Origin: Pseudomonas congelans
GTDB taxonomy: Bacteria > Pseudomonadota > Gammaproteobacteria > Pseudomonadales > Pseudomonadaceae
Assembly: GCF_900103225.1 (NCBI RefSeq)
Contig: NZ_FNJH01000001.1
Span: forward strand, 866,980 to 930,979
Reading direction: 5' to 3'
DNA: 64,000 nt
Shown: piece after piece, positions 22,663 through 31,448 of the stretch
How the letters are laid out: the number at the start of each line of letters is the position of its first letter
Numbering within the stretch: the stretch's first letter is position 1
Made by a program: the position numbers and the translations under genes
Notes under the pieces: model-generated
Database searches by the model: none
What the model was told of the DNA's origin: nothing
The model's input: the letters and a program-made list of their open reading frames with translations, nothing else

Positions 22663-23732
22663 TCAGTGAAACCGATAGCCATGACGACGGCACGCTTGAG
22701 CAGTGGTATGTGGCATGCACGCAGAAGCAGTTGCGCAAAGGCAAGCCATACCAGACCAAGATACTCAACCTGAATATCGTTCTGTTTCGTCAGCGTAACG
22801 GGCAGCCGGCTGCGCTGCTGGACCAGTGTGTGCATCGTGGCACGAGACTGTCAGCTGGCAAAATCACCGATGATTGTCTGGTATGCCCATATCATGGCTG
22901 GCGCTATGACGCGAACGGTCAGGTGGTGCAAATTCCCAGCGTAGACGCCAGGCAGGGCGCAGCGAAGTCGCCTGAGTATCGTTACAGACAGCGCCATTTC
23001 GCCGTCTGCGAACAGGATGGCCTGGTCTGGGTTTACACCGGCATGCGCGATGCTCGCGAAACACCTATTTTCCGGCTGCCTGCCTATGGCGAACGCCCGT
23101 GGCAATCATATTTCATGATCAACACCTTCGATGCCGATGTCGGCAGTCTGGTGCAGAACTTTCTGGACGTGCCGCACACGGTATTCGTTCACGAGGGTAT
23201 TTTTCGCTCGAGCAGCGGTCGAGCCATGGAAGCGACGCTCTCCTGCAAGGCGCAGAGCATCGAGGTTGTCTATCACGACGAAGTCGACGAGATCGGAATG
23301 ATGCAATGGTTGACCAACCCGGACGCCGAGCCGCTCGTGCATACGGATCGTTTTCTGGCGCCTAATGTGACGTTTTGTGACTACCTCTGGGGGGCACGCT
23401 CAGGCTTCCTGATAGTGAGTCAGATCACGCCTGTCGATGATCGCCAGTCGCGCGTCTACACCTACATTGCCTATCGTTTTCCGATGCCGGCCTGGGTGCT
23501 GAGGATATTGCGTCCTTTCATCCATCTGTACACGCACATCGTGATTCAGCAGGACGTCAAAATCATTCGGGCGCATCGCGAAGGGCTCGACAACGCGGCT
23601 GGTTTCAAACCGTGCAATGTGCCTGCCGATGCGATCCATGTGGGCGTCGAGCAACTGCTTGCTGCGGTCCGGCGCGGCGAGGCGCTGCCGGAAGCACAGC
23701 GCCGCGAGCGGCGGATTCGATTCGAGCTTTGA
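22647..23732 (+). CDS. Rieske non-heme iron oxygenase, terminal oxygenase subunit
   Basis: 361 residues. The [2Fe-2S] ligands are C61 and H63 (CVHRG) and C80 and H83 (CPYHGW), with a 16-residue spacer typical of the family. The mononuclear iron ligands are likely H177 and H182 with D174 bridging (NFLDVPHTVFVHEG, residues 171-184). The length matches the short, homotrimeric Rieske enzymes (vanillate demethylase-like, PaO-like) rather than large alpha/beta dioxygenases. No ferredoxin or reductase gene is adjacent, so electrons must come from elsewhere. It is translated from an ATG inside the GH3 gene's end. It converges on the DhaL gene with 12 bases between. Confidence 0.9.
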   Translation: MPATLISETDSHDDGTLEQWYVACTQKQLRKGKPYQTKILNLNIVLFRQRNGQPAALLDQCVHRGTRLSAGKITDDCLVCPYHGWRYDANGQVVQIPSVDARQGAAKSPEYRYRQRHFAVCEQDGLVWVYTGMRDARETPIFRLPAYGERPWQSYFMINTFDADVGSLVQNFLDVPHTVFVHEGIFRSSSGRAMEATLSCKAQSIEVVYHDEVDEIGMMQWLTNPDAEPLVHTDRFLAPNVTFCDYLWGARSGFLIVSQITPVDDRQSRVYTYIAYRFPMPAWVLRILRPFIHLYTHIVIQQDVKIIRAHREGLDNAAGFKPCNVPADAIHVGVEQLLAAVRRGEALPEAQRRERRIRFEL

Positions 23733-23744
23733 TGACGCAGTGCT

Positions 23745-24407
23745 TCAACTGTCTTTCAGCCTCGGCTGCACTGAATCCGCCAGTTGCGTCAGTATCAGGC
23801 AGCACGACACCGCGCCTGCATCCAGTACGCCGAGCGAACGTTCGCCCAGGCGACTCGCCCGGCCTATCTTCGCCACCAGATCACGGGTTGAATCGCGCCC
23901 TTGTGATGCTGCGCTTTTCATCGCATCGAGGGCTGCGCTGAATGATTCACCCCGGGCGTGGGCCTGCTCGAAGGCTTCGACGGCCGGAATCAGGGTATCC
24001 ATCAGGCATTTGTCGCCGACTCCGGCTTCGGTGATGTCCTGCAGCGAGGTGAGACCGCCGCGCAGCAGGCTGGCGAAGGCAGCGGCGTCGATCTGCTCGC
24101 AGTTGCGCACCTGATCGGCCATGCCGATAAACAGGCTGCCATACAGTGGGCCCATGGAACCGCCGATGCCTTCCATCAGGCTGAGGGTCAGCTCATCCAG
24201 CGCCTCGGCGAGGCTCAGTTGGCGGCCTTCAATGGTACGACCGCAGTGGGCGAAGCCCTTGGCCATGTTGATGCCATGGTCGCCGTCACCGATCGCGCCA
24301 TCCACTTCGCTGAGGTATTCGCGGTTGGAGACGATCACGCTCACCAGGTCGGCAACGATAGGCGTGCCCTGTTGCGCAGGGAGATGCGTAGAAAGATGTG
24401 CGCTCAT
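23745..24407 (-). CDS. dhaL: DhaL, nucleotide-binding subunit of a dihydroxyacetone/erythrulose kinase
   Basis: 220 residues. The ADP/Mg-binding loop SEVDGAIGDGDHGINMAKG (about 33-51) carries the conserved aspartates, with GGSMGPLYG (about 82-90) and GRASRLGERSLGVLDAGA (about 187-204) completing the DhaL barrel. It supplies the ATP site for phosphorylating the ketose bound to DhaK. The start is three bases after the dhaK stop. No DhaM is seen, so phosphate should come from ATP rather than the PTS. Last gene of the leftward polyol operon; in this context the substrate is more likely erythrulose than dihydroxyacetone. Confidence 0.9.
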   Translation of the reverse strand: MSAHLSTHLPAQQGTPIVADLVSVIVSNREYLSEVDGAIGDGDHGINMAKGFAHCGRTIEGRQLSLAEALDELTLSLMEGIGGSMGPLYGSLFIGMADQVRNCEQIDAAAFASLLRGGLTSLQDITEAGVGDKCLMDTLIPAVEAFEQAHARGESFSAALDAMKSAASQGRDSTRDLVAKIGRASRLGERSLGVLDAGAVSCCLILTQLADSVQPRLKDS

Positions 24408-24410
24408 GGT

Positions 24411-25412
24411 TCACTCCGCCTGGGTCATGCCGATGGAACGGCAAGGGTGGTCGATCAGGGTTTTCAGTTCGGCGTCCAGGCCCAGCAGCGTCAGGGTGAC
24501 CCCCATCATTTCCAGCGACGTGAAGTAATTACCCACGTAGCAGCGATGAATTTTCAAGCCACGAGTCTTGAGCAGGCGCTCCACTTCGGCGTAGAACACA
24601 TAGAGCTCCATCACCGGCGTCGCACCGAGTCCTGAAACCAGCACGACTACGCTGTCGTCGAGGCTGAAATCACGGTCGGCCAGAATCGGCGCCAGCATGC
24701 GCTCTGCCATCGCCGCCGCAGACTCGATGTCGATGACTTCGATACCCGGTTCGCCATGGTGGCCGATGCCCAGCTCCATTTTGCCGTCGGGTATCTGAAA
24801 GTTGGGCTTGCCGACCGCCGCGATGGTGCAGGGCGTCAGGCCGATGCCGATGGATCGACAGTGATCCACGGCCTTCTGCGCGACGCGGATCACGCCGTCG
24901 AGATCGTAACCCTGTGCCGCCGCAGCGCCGCCGACCTTCCACATGAAAATTTCCCCGGCCACTCCGCGCCGCTTGGCGATATCGGCTTTCGGTGCCGACG
25001 CCACATCGTCGTTGGCCACCACGGTGCGCACTTGAAGGTCTTTGCTGGCGGCCATTTTCATCGCCAGCTTCACGTTCATGTTGTCGCCCGCGTAGTTGCC
25101 GTAAAGGCAGGCTATGCCTGCACCGTGATCGGCCGCGCGGAAAGCGTCGAAAAAGCTCTTGGCCGTGGGCGAGGAAAAAATCTCGCCGACCGCTACAGCA
25201 TCCACCAGTCCAGGCCCGACATAGCCGAGAAAGGCCGGTTCGTGACCCGAGCCGCCGCCGGTGACGATCCCGACGCGCCCTTGATCAGAGGGTCGGGTTT
25301 TACTGATGACCCGCGGGTTACCTTCACTTTGCGCCAGTTCGGGATGCGCTACCAGAATGCCGCGCAGCATGTCCTCGACCACTTGGTCCGGATCGTTTAT
25401 CACTCGGTTCAT
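24411..25412 (-). CDS. dhaK: DhaK, substrate-binding subunit of a dihydroxyacetone/erythrulose kinase
   Basis: 333 residues, the usual DhaK length. Seen are VTGGGSGHEPAFLGYVGPG (about 50-68, ketose-binding), LYGNYAGDNMN (about 103-113), the covalent-substrate histidine in GIGHHGEPG (H219, aligned with the hemiaminal-forming His of E. coli DhaK), and GLGATPVMELYVF. The enzyme phosphorylates a short ketose. The threitol/erythritol pathway described in Mycolicibacterium smegmatis uses DhaK-type kinases (DerK, LerK) for D- or L-erythrulose, and the neighbours here point the same way. Forty bases separate it from the zinc dehydrogenase. Confidence 0.92.
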   Translation of the reverse strand: MNRVINDPDQVVEDMLRGILVAHPELAQSEGNPRVISKTRPSDQGRVGIVTGGGSGHEPAFLGYVGPGLVDAVAVGEIFSSPTAKSFFDAFRAADHGAGIACLYGNYAGDNMNVKLAMKMAASKDLQVRTVVANDDVASAPKADIAKRRGVAGEIFMWKVGGAAAAQGYDLDGVIRVAQKAVDHCRSIGIGLTPCTIAAVGKPNFQIPDGKMELGIGHHGEPGIEVIDIESAAAMAERMLAPILADRDFSLDDSVVVLVSGLGATPVMELYVFYAEVERLLKTRGLKIHRCYVGNYFTSLEMMGVTLTLLGLDAELKTLIDHPCRSIGMTQAE

Positions 25413-25452
25413 AACGCGATTTCCTGTGTTCTTTTTATAAGGATCGGGCGGA

Positions 25453-26568
25453 TCAGGGTTCCAGAACCACCTTCAATGATTTATCGCCTCGCTCCATGAC
25501 GGCAAACGCCTCCTTGAACTCCGCCAGGGGGAATTTGTGCGTGACGACGTCGCGCATGTCGATCTTGCGGTTGCCGATAAAATCAATGGCGCGCGGGTAC
25601 ATGTAGGGGCCGAGGTGAGAGCCGAGCACGTCCAGCTCCTTGCGGTCGCCGATGATCGACCAGTCCACCGTGGCCTCATCGTTGAATACACTGAACTCCA
25701 CAAAGCGTCCGAGTTTGCGCAGCATCGCCAGGCCCTGATTGACAGCCTTGTGGTGTCCGGTGGCTTCTATATAGATGTCGCAACCGTAGCCGTCGGTTAT
25801 TTCGCGGATTTTCGTCAGCACGTCCACCTCGGCCGGGTTCCACACCTCGTCGGCACCCATGCGCAGGGCGAGGGCGGCGCGCTCGGGCTTCATGTCGAGA
25901 ACGATGAGTTTTTTCGGGTTACGCATGCGCACCGCGCCAATGATCCCGAGGCCCAGTGTGCCGGCACCGGCGACGACCACAATGTCGTCGAAATCGACAT
26001 CGGCCCGTTCGGCTGCGTGCAGCGAGCAGGCCAGTGGTTCGATGAGAATGGCTTCGTCCGGGGCAATCGAATCGGGCACCTTGTGAATGATGCCTTCCTT
26101 GGTAAAAATCATGTACTGGGCCATGGCCCCCTGCACGTTGTTCTGGAAGCCGTAAAGGTCGTGCTTCTGGCACATCCAGTACTGTCCGTGGTTGCAGAAG
26201 CGGCAGCCCCAGCACGGCACGATCTGCTCGGAGATCACCCGGTCGCCGATCTGCACGCCACGCTTTTCGGCACCAGGGCCGAGCGCCACCACGCGACAGA
26301 CGAACTCATGGCCTGGAATCATCGGTGGTTTGACGTAGCGCGGCTGCTCGGCATCGCCCCAGAATGAGGGCGCGCCGCGATAGGTCTTGATGTCGCCCAT
26401 GCAGATGCCACACAGCTCGACCTTGGTGAGGATTTCGTCGGGGCCGGGGGTCGGCACATCCACGGTTTCCAGCCGGTAGTCTTCCGGACCGTGGCAGACC
26501 ACCGCCTGCATGGTTTTCGGTATAACCGGTGAAAGTTGTTCGGCAGTACGTTCGGTGACGGTGGACAT
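25453..26568 (-). CDS. Zinc-dependent polyol dehydrogenase (erythritol/threitol dehydrogenase-like)
   Basis: I take the start at 26568 (MSTVTERTAEQL), with GAGG nine bases upstream; a GTG at 26583 would sit on that box. The 371-residue medium-chain dehydrogenase has catalytic zinc ligands in CGICMGD and PGHEF, the structural zinc quartet CWGCRFCNHGQYWMC, and a Rossmann GAGTLGLG motif. Family members oxidise polyols to ketoses using NAD(P). With an SDR, DhaK/L and an RpiB-like isomerase in the regulon, oxidation of a C4 polyol (erythritol or L-threitol) to erythrulose is the best guess, as for EltD of M. smegmatis. The residue-level basis for that exact substrate cannot be seen. Confidence 0.85.
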   Translation of the reverse strand: MSTVTERTAEQLSPVIPKTMQAVVCHGPEDYRLETVDVPTPGPDEILTKVELCGICMGDIKTYRGAPSFWGDAEQPRYVKPPMIPGHEFVCRVVALGPGAEKRGVQIGDRVISEQIVPCWGCRFCNHGQYWMCQKHDLYGFQNNVQGAMAQYMIFTKEGIIHKVPDSIAPDEAILIEPLACSLHAAERADVDFDDIVVVAGAGTLGLGIIGAVRMRNPKKLIVLDMKPERAALALRMGADEVWNPAEVDVLTKIREITDGYGCDIYIEATGHHKAVNQGLAMLRKLGRFVEFSVFNDEATVDWSIIGDRKELDVLGSHLGPYMYPRAIDFIGNRKIDMRDVVTHKFPLAEFKEAFAVMERGDKSLKVVLEP

Positions 26569-26596
26569 GACGATGAACCTCACGACAGAAAATGAA

Positions 26597-27352
26597 TTAC
26601 TGGATGCTGTAGCCGCCGTCGATCACTACGTTTTCGCCGGTGATCATGCTGGCGGCGTCGCTGAGCAGGTACAGGGCCAGCCCGGCTATTTCTTCCGGCT
26701 GGGCGAAGCGACCTGCCGGGATCTGCGTTTTGGCCCGTTCTCCGACTTCGCCCGCCCAGGCTTTTTTGCCCAGCGCGGTCTCGACGATGGTGGGCGAGAT
26801 GGCGTTGACGTTGATATGCGGTGCCCACTCCATGGCCAGCACTTTGGTCATGCCGACCACTGCGGCCTTGCTCGCGCAGTAGGCGACGTGCCTGTCCAGG
26901 CCAATGACCGCGGCCTGCGAGGCCAGGTTGACGATACGTCCGCTGCCTTGACCGAGCATGTGTCGCGCGCAGGCCTGGGCGACGAAGAAACTGGCCTTGA
27001 GGTTGATCTCCAGCGTCGTGTCCCAGGCCTCTTCGCTGACGTCGACAGCCTTGTCCAGCACGGCGACCCCGGCACTGTTGACCAGATAGTCGATGCGCTT
27101 GAAATGCTCGAAGACGGTATCGATGGCACTGTTGACCTGATCGACCCGGCGCAGGTCTACCGCAATACCGAGGTGCCCGCTGCCCAGGCCGGCGGCGACC
27201 TCGGCCACTGCCTGGTCGCGGTCCAGCAGTGCGACCCGCGCGCCGCGCGCGACCAGCAGGCTGGCACAGGCAAAGCCAATCCCCGCTGCGCCGCCGGTGA
27301 TGACCGCACAACGGCCATTGAGATCGAACGCCTTGTTCCAGAATTCAGACAT
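26597..27352 (-). CDS. Short-chain dehydrogenase, possibly D-threitol dehydrogenase
   Basis: The protein starts MSEFWNKAF at 27352, with AGGAG eight bases ahead; an upstream in-frame ATG at 27451 is unsupported. The 251 residues show TGGAAGIGFA (the TGxxxGIG loop), an acidic LLDRD that favours NAD, the NSAG motif, and the YxxxK pair in YCASKAAVVG, then the closing MITGENVVIDGGY. This is a classical SDR that interconverts a polyol and a ketose. It lies between the importer genes and the zinc dehydrogenase, separated from the former by a REP pair. D-threitol dehydrogenase (DthD) of the threitol pathway is such an SDR, so this assignment is plausible but not proven. Confidence 0.85.
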   Translation of the reverse strand: MSEFWNKAFDLNGRCAVITGGAAGIGFACASLLVARGARVALLDRDQAVAEVAAGLGSGHLGIAVDLRRVDQVNSAIDTVFEHFKRIDYLVNSAGVAVLDKAVDVSEEAWDTTLEINLKASFFVAQACARHMLGQGSGRIVNLASQAAVIGLDRHVAYCASKAAVVGMTKVLAMEWAPHINVNAISPTIVETALGKKAWAGEVGERAKTQIPAGRFAQPEEIAGLALYLLSDAASMITGENVVIDGGYSIQ

Positions 27353-27480
27353 GAATATGACTCCTGTAGCTGTAGCGCTGGTTGATTGATGATTCGTCAC
27401 GCAGCGCTTCCAGAGCGGCGCTACCACGCTGGAGCGCGCTGCCTCGTACACAATTCTTTCGTTGATTCTGGCCGAAGGCC

Positions 27481-27585
27481 GTGGGAGCGAACTTGTTCGC
27501 GAAAGGGCCCGTACGATCGCCGAAAATGCGTCGTCTGAAATACCGTCTTCGCGAACAAGCGAAGCGTCGCCCGGTTCGCTCCCAC
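27481..27585. repeat. REP pair (REPIN) inside the polyol operon
   Basis: A Pseudomonas-type REP half starts GTGGGAGCGAACTTGTTCGC at 27481, and an inverted half ends GGTTCGCTCCCAC at 27585, with TTCGCGAACAAGC from 27548. The 302-base gap between the binding-protein gene stop (27655) and the SDR start (27352) contains this pair and nothing else I recognise. REP pairs fold in RNA and often stabilise upstream mRNA or reduce read-through. Here that would favour transporter over enzyme expression. Confidence 0.85.
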
Positions 27586-27654
27586 GCCCTGCGGGCAGAA
27601 TCGCGAGTGTCAGAACTTATGTGTAACCATGAGCGCGGTAGCGATAATCCCCGG

Positions 27655-28665
27655 TTACTTGCCGCCGCTGACCTGTTTGTACAGCGCATCGGCGTTGGCA
27701 TCGGTGACCGGCACCCAGGGCAGGATGTAGTTTTTGTCCGTGCCGTCGCCCCATTTGACGTCCTTGGCGTAGCGCTCCCAGATCACCGACTGCGGCTTGT
27801 AATCCTTACCGGCCAGGGCGCGAAGGGCGACATCCAGGGCTCCCTGGGATTGGGCCTGGGCGTCCTGCAGGAAGGTGGTTATTTCGTTTTTCTTCGCCGC
27901 CTGAATGGCGTCAGGCATGCCGTCGATGGAGGTGATCGGCACATCGGCAGGCTTCAGGTTGCGCGACTTCACCGCTTGCAGGGCACCGAGCGCCATGTCG
28001 TCGTTCTGCGAAATGATCCCTGAGATGCCGCCGTTCTGATGCGCATTGAGCCAGTCTTCGGTCAGGGTCTGGGCTTCGGCCCTTGACCAGTTGGCGGTCT
28101 TCTTCTCGATGATCTTGATGTCCGGGTGCTTGCTCAGGATTTCCAGTTCGCCTTTTTCCCGATCGATTTGCGCCGACTGGCCAATCGGCCCCTGGATGAT
28201 CACCACATTGCCTTTGCCCTTGAGCTTGTCGACCATGGCCTGTGCCTGCAGGCGACCGCCCTCGACATCGTCGTTGCCGACGTAAGGCACCTTGTTGCCG
28301 GCAACCCGGGTGTTCGATGCGATCACCGGAATGTCGTTTTCCATCGCCCTTGCCACAGTGCCGACGCCGGCCTTGGTGTCGATGGGCACGAAGATGATCG
28401 CATCGTAGTGCTGGGTGATCATGGTCTCTATCTGATTGTTCTGGGTCAACGCATCGTAGTTACCGTCGAACACGGTGATTTTCACGGTGCCGTCCTTGAC
28501 CGCCGGATGCTCCTTGAGCTCACGCACCCAGTTCTGCATGAACTGACCCTTGAGGCCATAAACCGCCGCGCCGATCTTGTAGGTCTTGCCATCGGCGGCC
28601 ATGGAGATACTGCTGGCGAGCAGGGAGAACGCCGCGACAGCGGCCAGGGATGTACCGAATTTCAT
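27655..28665 (-). CDS. Periplasmic sugar/polyol-binding protein of a ribose-type ABC importer
   Basis: 336 residues. A signal peptide is plain (MKFGTSLAAVAAFSLLASSISMA, cleavage near AMA-AD), followed by a type I periplasmic-binding fold of the RbsB/peripla_BP_4 family: YKIGAAVYGLKGQFMQNWVREL, VPIDTKAGVGTVARAMENDIPVIASN, and IISQNDDMALGALQAV. It would deliver the substrate to the permease encoded 43 bases upstream in the transcript. The substrate is inferred from the operon to be a polyol such as threitol or erythritol. GAGG precedes the ATG. Confidence 0.92.
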   Translation of the reverse strand: MKFGTSLAAVAAFSLLASSISMAADGKTYKIGAAVYGLKGQFMQNWVRELKEHPAVKDGTVKITVFDGNYDALTQNNQIETMITQHYDAIIFVPIDTKAGVGTVARAMENDIPVIASNTRVAGNKVPYVGNDDVEGGRLQAQAMVDKLKGKGNVVIIQGPIGQSAQIDREKGELEILSKHPDIKIIEKKTANWSRAEAQTLTEDWLNAHQNGGISGIISQNDDMALGALQAVKSRNLKPADVPITSIDGMPDAIQAAKKNEITTFLQDAQAQSQGALDVALRALAGKDYKPQSVIWERYAKDVKWGDGTDKNYILPWVPVTDANADALYKQVSGGK

Positions 28666-28708
28666 GATGAGAACCTCGTTATTGTTGTAGTCAGTCGTTC
28701 ATGCCGGT

Positions 28709-29686
28709 TTAGCGTTTTTTCTTGCGCCACACATCAATCAACACTGCGAACACGATGATCAGGCCCTTGGCGACCTGCTGGTAATAAGAGGACACGCCGA
28801 GCAGGTTCAGGCCGTTGTTGATCACCCCGATCAGCAGCGCGCCAAACAGCGTGCCGACGATGCTGCCGGTGCCTCCCGACAGACTGGTGCCGCCGATAAC
28901 CACTGCTGCGATGGCATCCAGTTCGTAGGACATGCCGGCCTGGGGCAGGGCGGAGGTGGTTCTGGCGGACAGCACGACGCCTGCCAGTCCGGCGAGCAGC
29001 CCGGAAACCACGTACACCGAAAACATCACCTTGCGTACGCCGATACCGGAGGTGCGTGCGCTCTTTTCGTTGCCGCCGACGGCGTACACGTAACGGCCGT
29101 AGGTGGTGTAGCGCAGGACCATCCAGAAAATCAGCGCGACCACCGCGAAGATAATGATCGGCACACCAATCGGGCCGACCCGGCCGATGCCCAGCGCCAG
29201 GTATTCTTCGGGCAGGTCGGTCACCGGGCTGCCGTCGTTGAGGATGAAGGTCATGCCGCGGGCGATACTGAGCATGCCCAGCGTGGCGACAAACGGCGGA
29301 ATCGACAGATTGGCGACCATGAAGCCATTGACCACGCCAAGCATGGCGCCGGCAAACATGCCCGCGCTGACCGCCGCCAGCAGGCCATGGCCTTGCGTCG
29401 CGACCAGTGCGCTGCACAATCCGGCGAACGCCAGAATCGAGCCGACAGAAAGGTCGATGCCCTTGGTCAGGATCACGTAGGTCATGCCGACCGCGAGAAT
29501 GCCGTTGATCGAGGTCTGGCGCAGGATGTCCATCCAGTTGCGCCAGGTCATGAAATATTCGCTGGCAAAAGCCAGTACCAGGCACAACAGAATGAACACC
29601 AGCGGCAGGCCGAAACGGTCGAGAGACAGGCGCAAGCGGCTGCGTGGAGACGCGGAGGCTGGGGCAATAATGGTTTTGGCATTCAT
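28709..29686 (-). CDS. Ribose-type ABC importer permease
   Basis: 325 residues with eight to ten hydrophobic segments and the BPD_transp_2 family hallmarks of RbsC: GILAVGMTYVILTKGIDLSVGS near residues 62-83 and AAVVIGGTSLSGGTGSIVGTLFGALLIG near 260-287. It forms the membrane channel, probably as a homodimer, with the double ATPase. Its ATG overlaps the ATPase stop (ATGA), so the two are translationally coupled. Confidence 0.93.
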   Translation of the reverse strand: MNAKTIIAPASASPRSRLRLSLDRFGLPLVFILLCLVLAFASEYFMTWRNWMDILRQTSINGILAVGMTYVILTKGIDLSVGSILAFAGLCSALVATQGHGLLAAVSAGMFAGAMLGVVNGFMVANLSIPPFVATLGMLSIARGMTFILNDGSPVTDLPEEYLALGIGRVGPIGVPIIIFAVVALIFWMVLRYTTYGRYVYAVGGNEKSARTSGIGVRKVMFSVYVVSGLLAGLAGVVLSARTTSALPQAGMSYELDAIAAVVIGGTSLSGGTGSIVGTLFGALLIGVINNGLNLLGVSSYYQQVAKGLIIVFAVLIDVWRKKKR

Positions 29687-31170
29687 GAGGCAAGACTCAA
29701 CAGGACTTCCTGGGAAAGATCGGCATCGCTGCTGATAGTCACCAGCCTGCCACCCTTGAACACGGCGATTCGGTCACTCAGGCGCAACAGTTCCGGCGCT
29801 TCCGAAGAGACCACGATGGCGGCACCGCCAGCGCGTACGAACTGATCCAGCAGGTGATAGATCTCCTGCTTGGCGCCTTCGTCGATGCCCCGGGTCGGTT
29901 CGTCGCAGAGCAGACAGACCGGCTTGGTCGACAGGCATTTGGCGAGGACGACCTTCTGCTGGTTGCCGCCGCTCATCGATGCGACGGGCAGATCCAGCGA
30001 CGTGGTCTTGATCTGCAGGCGCTTGACCATGTCTTCGGCCAGCTTGTGCTCCTTGCGGGCGTCGATCAGCGACCAGTTCGACAACTGCCGGTAAGCCGAC
30101 AGCGCGATGTTGGACAGAATGCTGCCACTGAGTACCAGGCCGCTGTCCTTACGGTCTTCGGTGACCAGTGAAACGCCCGCGCGGATGGTGGCCTTGGGCA
30201 GACCGACCGGCAGCGGTTTGCCTTGCAGGGTGATGCTGCCGGCGTCCGGGATGGTCAGGCCGTACAGACAGTTGAGGAACTCGCTGCGACCCGAGCCCAT
30301 CAGCCCGTAAATGCCAAGAATTTCACCATGACGCACGTGCAGGCTGATGTCTTCGAATTCGCCGTTACGGCTCAGGCCCTCGACATTCAGGCAGCATTCG
30401 ACCGCGCATTCGCGGCCGACCTTGTGATCGATACGCTGCAACTCCTGGCCGACAATGCCGCGCACCAGGTGTGCCCGGTCTATATCAGCCATGCGTCCGC
30501 TTTCGACAAAGGCGCCGTCGCGAAAAATGCTGTAATCGTCGGCAATCTGCGCCAGCTCGCTGAGGCGGTGGGAGACGTAGATGATGCCAGCACCCCGGGC
30601 GGCAAGCCGGCGGATGGCCTTGAACAGGGTTTGCGCCTCACGCTCGCCGATGGCCGAGGTGGGCTCATCCATGATCATCACCGAACAGTCATGGCTGAAA
30701 GCCTTGGCAATTTCCACCAGTTGTATCTGCGCCACACTCAGCAAATGCATGGGGCTGGTGGCGTCAACATCGAATTCCAGCTCGTCCAGCAGTGCGCGTG
30801 TGCGTCGATTCAGTTCCTTGCTGTCGACAATGCACCCGGCCCGGCGTGGCTCGCGGCCCAGCCAGATGTTCTCGGCGACGGTCATGAAGGGGATGGGTTC
30901 CAGCTCTTGGGTAATCATCGCAATTCCGGCTGCCAGGGCATCGCCGGGACGGCTGAACTGCACTGGCTCACCATTGAGCAGGATGGTCCCGGCATCGCGC
31001 TGGGTGATGCCCATCAGAATGCTCAGGAAAGTGGACTTGCCCGCACCATTGCCGCCACACAGGGCGTGCACGCTCCCGGCTCGCAATGAGAGACGCCCGT
31101 CACGCAGGGCGGGGATGCCAGCGTAAGCCTTGGTGACGTGTTCAGCCTGGAGCAGTAATGGCGTGGCCAT
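29683..31170 (-). CDS. Ribose-type ABC importer ATPase with two ABC domains
   Basis: 495 residues, the normal length for RbsA/XylG-type ATPases. The first domain has Walker A GGNGAGKST (39-47) and Walker B VMIMDEPTSA. The second has the degenerate GLMGSGRSE loop, a proper MSGGNQQKVVLAKCL signature and LLCDEPTRGID. Only the first site is expected to have a standard P-loop, as in this subfamily. It is the first gene of the leftward operon. GAGG lies eight bases before the start, and a candidate operator lies 71 bases upstream. Confidence 0.93.
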   Translation of the reverse strand: MATPLLLQAEHVTKAYAGIPALRDGRLSLRAGSVHALCGGNGAGKSTFLSILMGITQRDAGTILLNGEPVQFSRPGDALAAGIAMITQELEPIPFMTVAENIWLGREPRRAGCIVDSKELNRRTRALLDELEFDVDATSPMHLLSVAQIQLVEIAKAFSHDCSVMIMDEPTSAIGEREAQTLFKAIRRLAARGAGIIYVSHRLSELAQIADDYSIFRDGAFVESGRMADIDRAHLVRGIVGQELQRIDHKVGRECAVECCLNVEGLSRNGEFEDISLHVRHGEILGIYGLMGSGRSEFLNCLYGLTIPDAGSITLQGKPLPVGLPKATIRAGVSLVTEDRKDSGLVLSGSILSNIALSAYRQLSNWSLIDARKEHKLAEDMVKRLQIKTTSLDLPVASMSGGNQQKVVLAKCLSTKPVCLLCDEPTRGIDEGAKQEIYHLLDQFVRAGGAAIVVSSEAPELLRLSDRIAVFKGGRLVTISSDADLSQEVLLSLAS

Positions 31171-31240
31171 TGGCGTGTCCTCGTGCTGTGAATTCTTATT
31201 AGGTGCTGATGCGTTGCTCAGTGATCATATGTGTATCAAA

Positions 31241-31258
31241 TGAAATTCTGATCAGTCA
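31241..31258 (-). promoter_or_regulatory. Candidate operator, left copy
   Basis: Read on the minus strand this is TGACTGATCAGAATTTCA. It matches the copy at 31379-31396 at 17 of 18 bases and points the opposite way, toward the leftward importer operon. The site contains the palindrome TGATCA. It is likely the binding site of the SorC/DeoR-type regulator encoded at 31978. Confidence 0.7.
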
Positions 31259-31378
31259 ATCTGTTTCATATAAAAGTTTTGACGTGTCGACTCAGAGGCA
31301 GTCCGGCGGCGGTCTTGAGCTTTTATTCAGTGTCCGCTGGAAAACTTGCTTGACAGAAGAGGGCGAATGTTTCAGAAA

Positions 31379-31396
31379 TGACTGATCGGAATTTCA
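31379..31396 (+). promoter_or_regulatory. Candidate operator, right copy
   Basis: TGACTGATCGGAATTTCA, one base different from the reverse complement of 31241-31258. It ends within a possible -35 (TTTCAC 31392-31397) for the isomerase-regulator operon, a position suited to repression. Confidence 0.7.
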
Positions 31397-31421
31397 CCGA
31401 TTGAACATTTGGTCAGATAAT
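31392..31421 (+). promoter_or_regulatory. Possible sigma-70 promoter for the isomerase-regulator operon
   Basis: TTTCAC at 31392-31397 and GATAAT at 31416-31421, with an 18-base spacer. A GGAG box (31436-31439) and the ATG at 31449 follow at suitable distances. The -35 is a weak match. Confidence 0.35.
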
Positions 31422-31448
31422 AAGACCCCGGCAGTGGAGCCTGATGCC

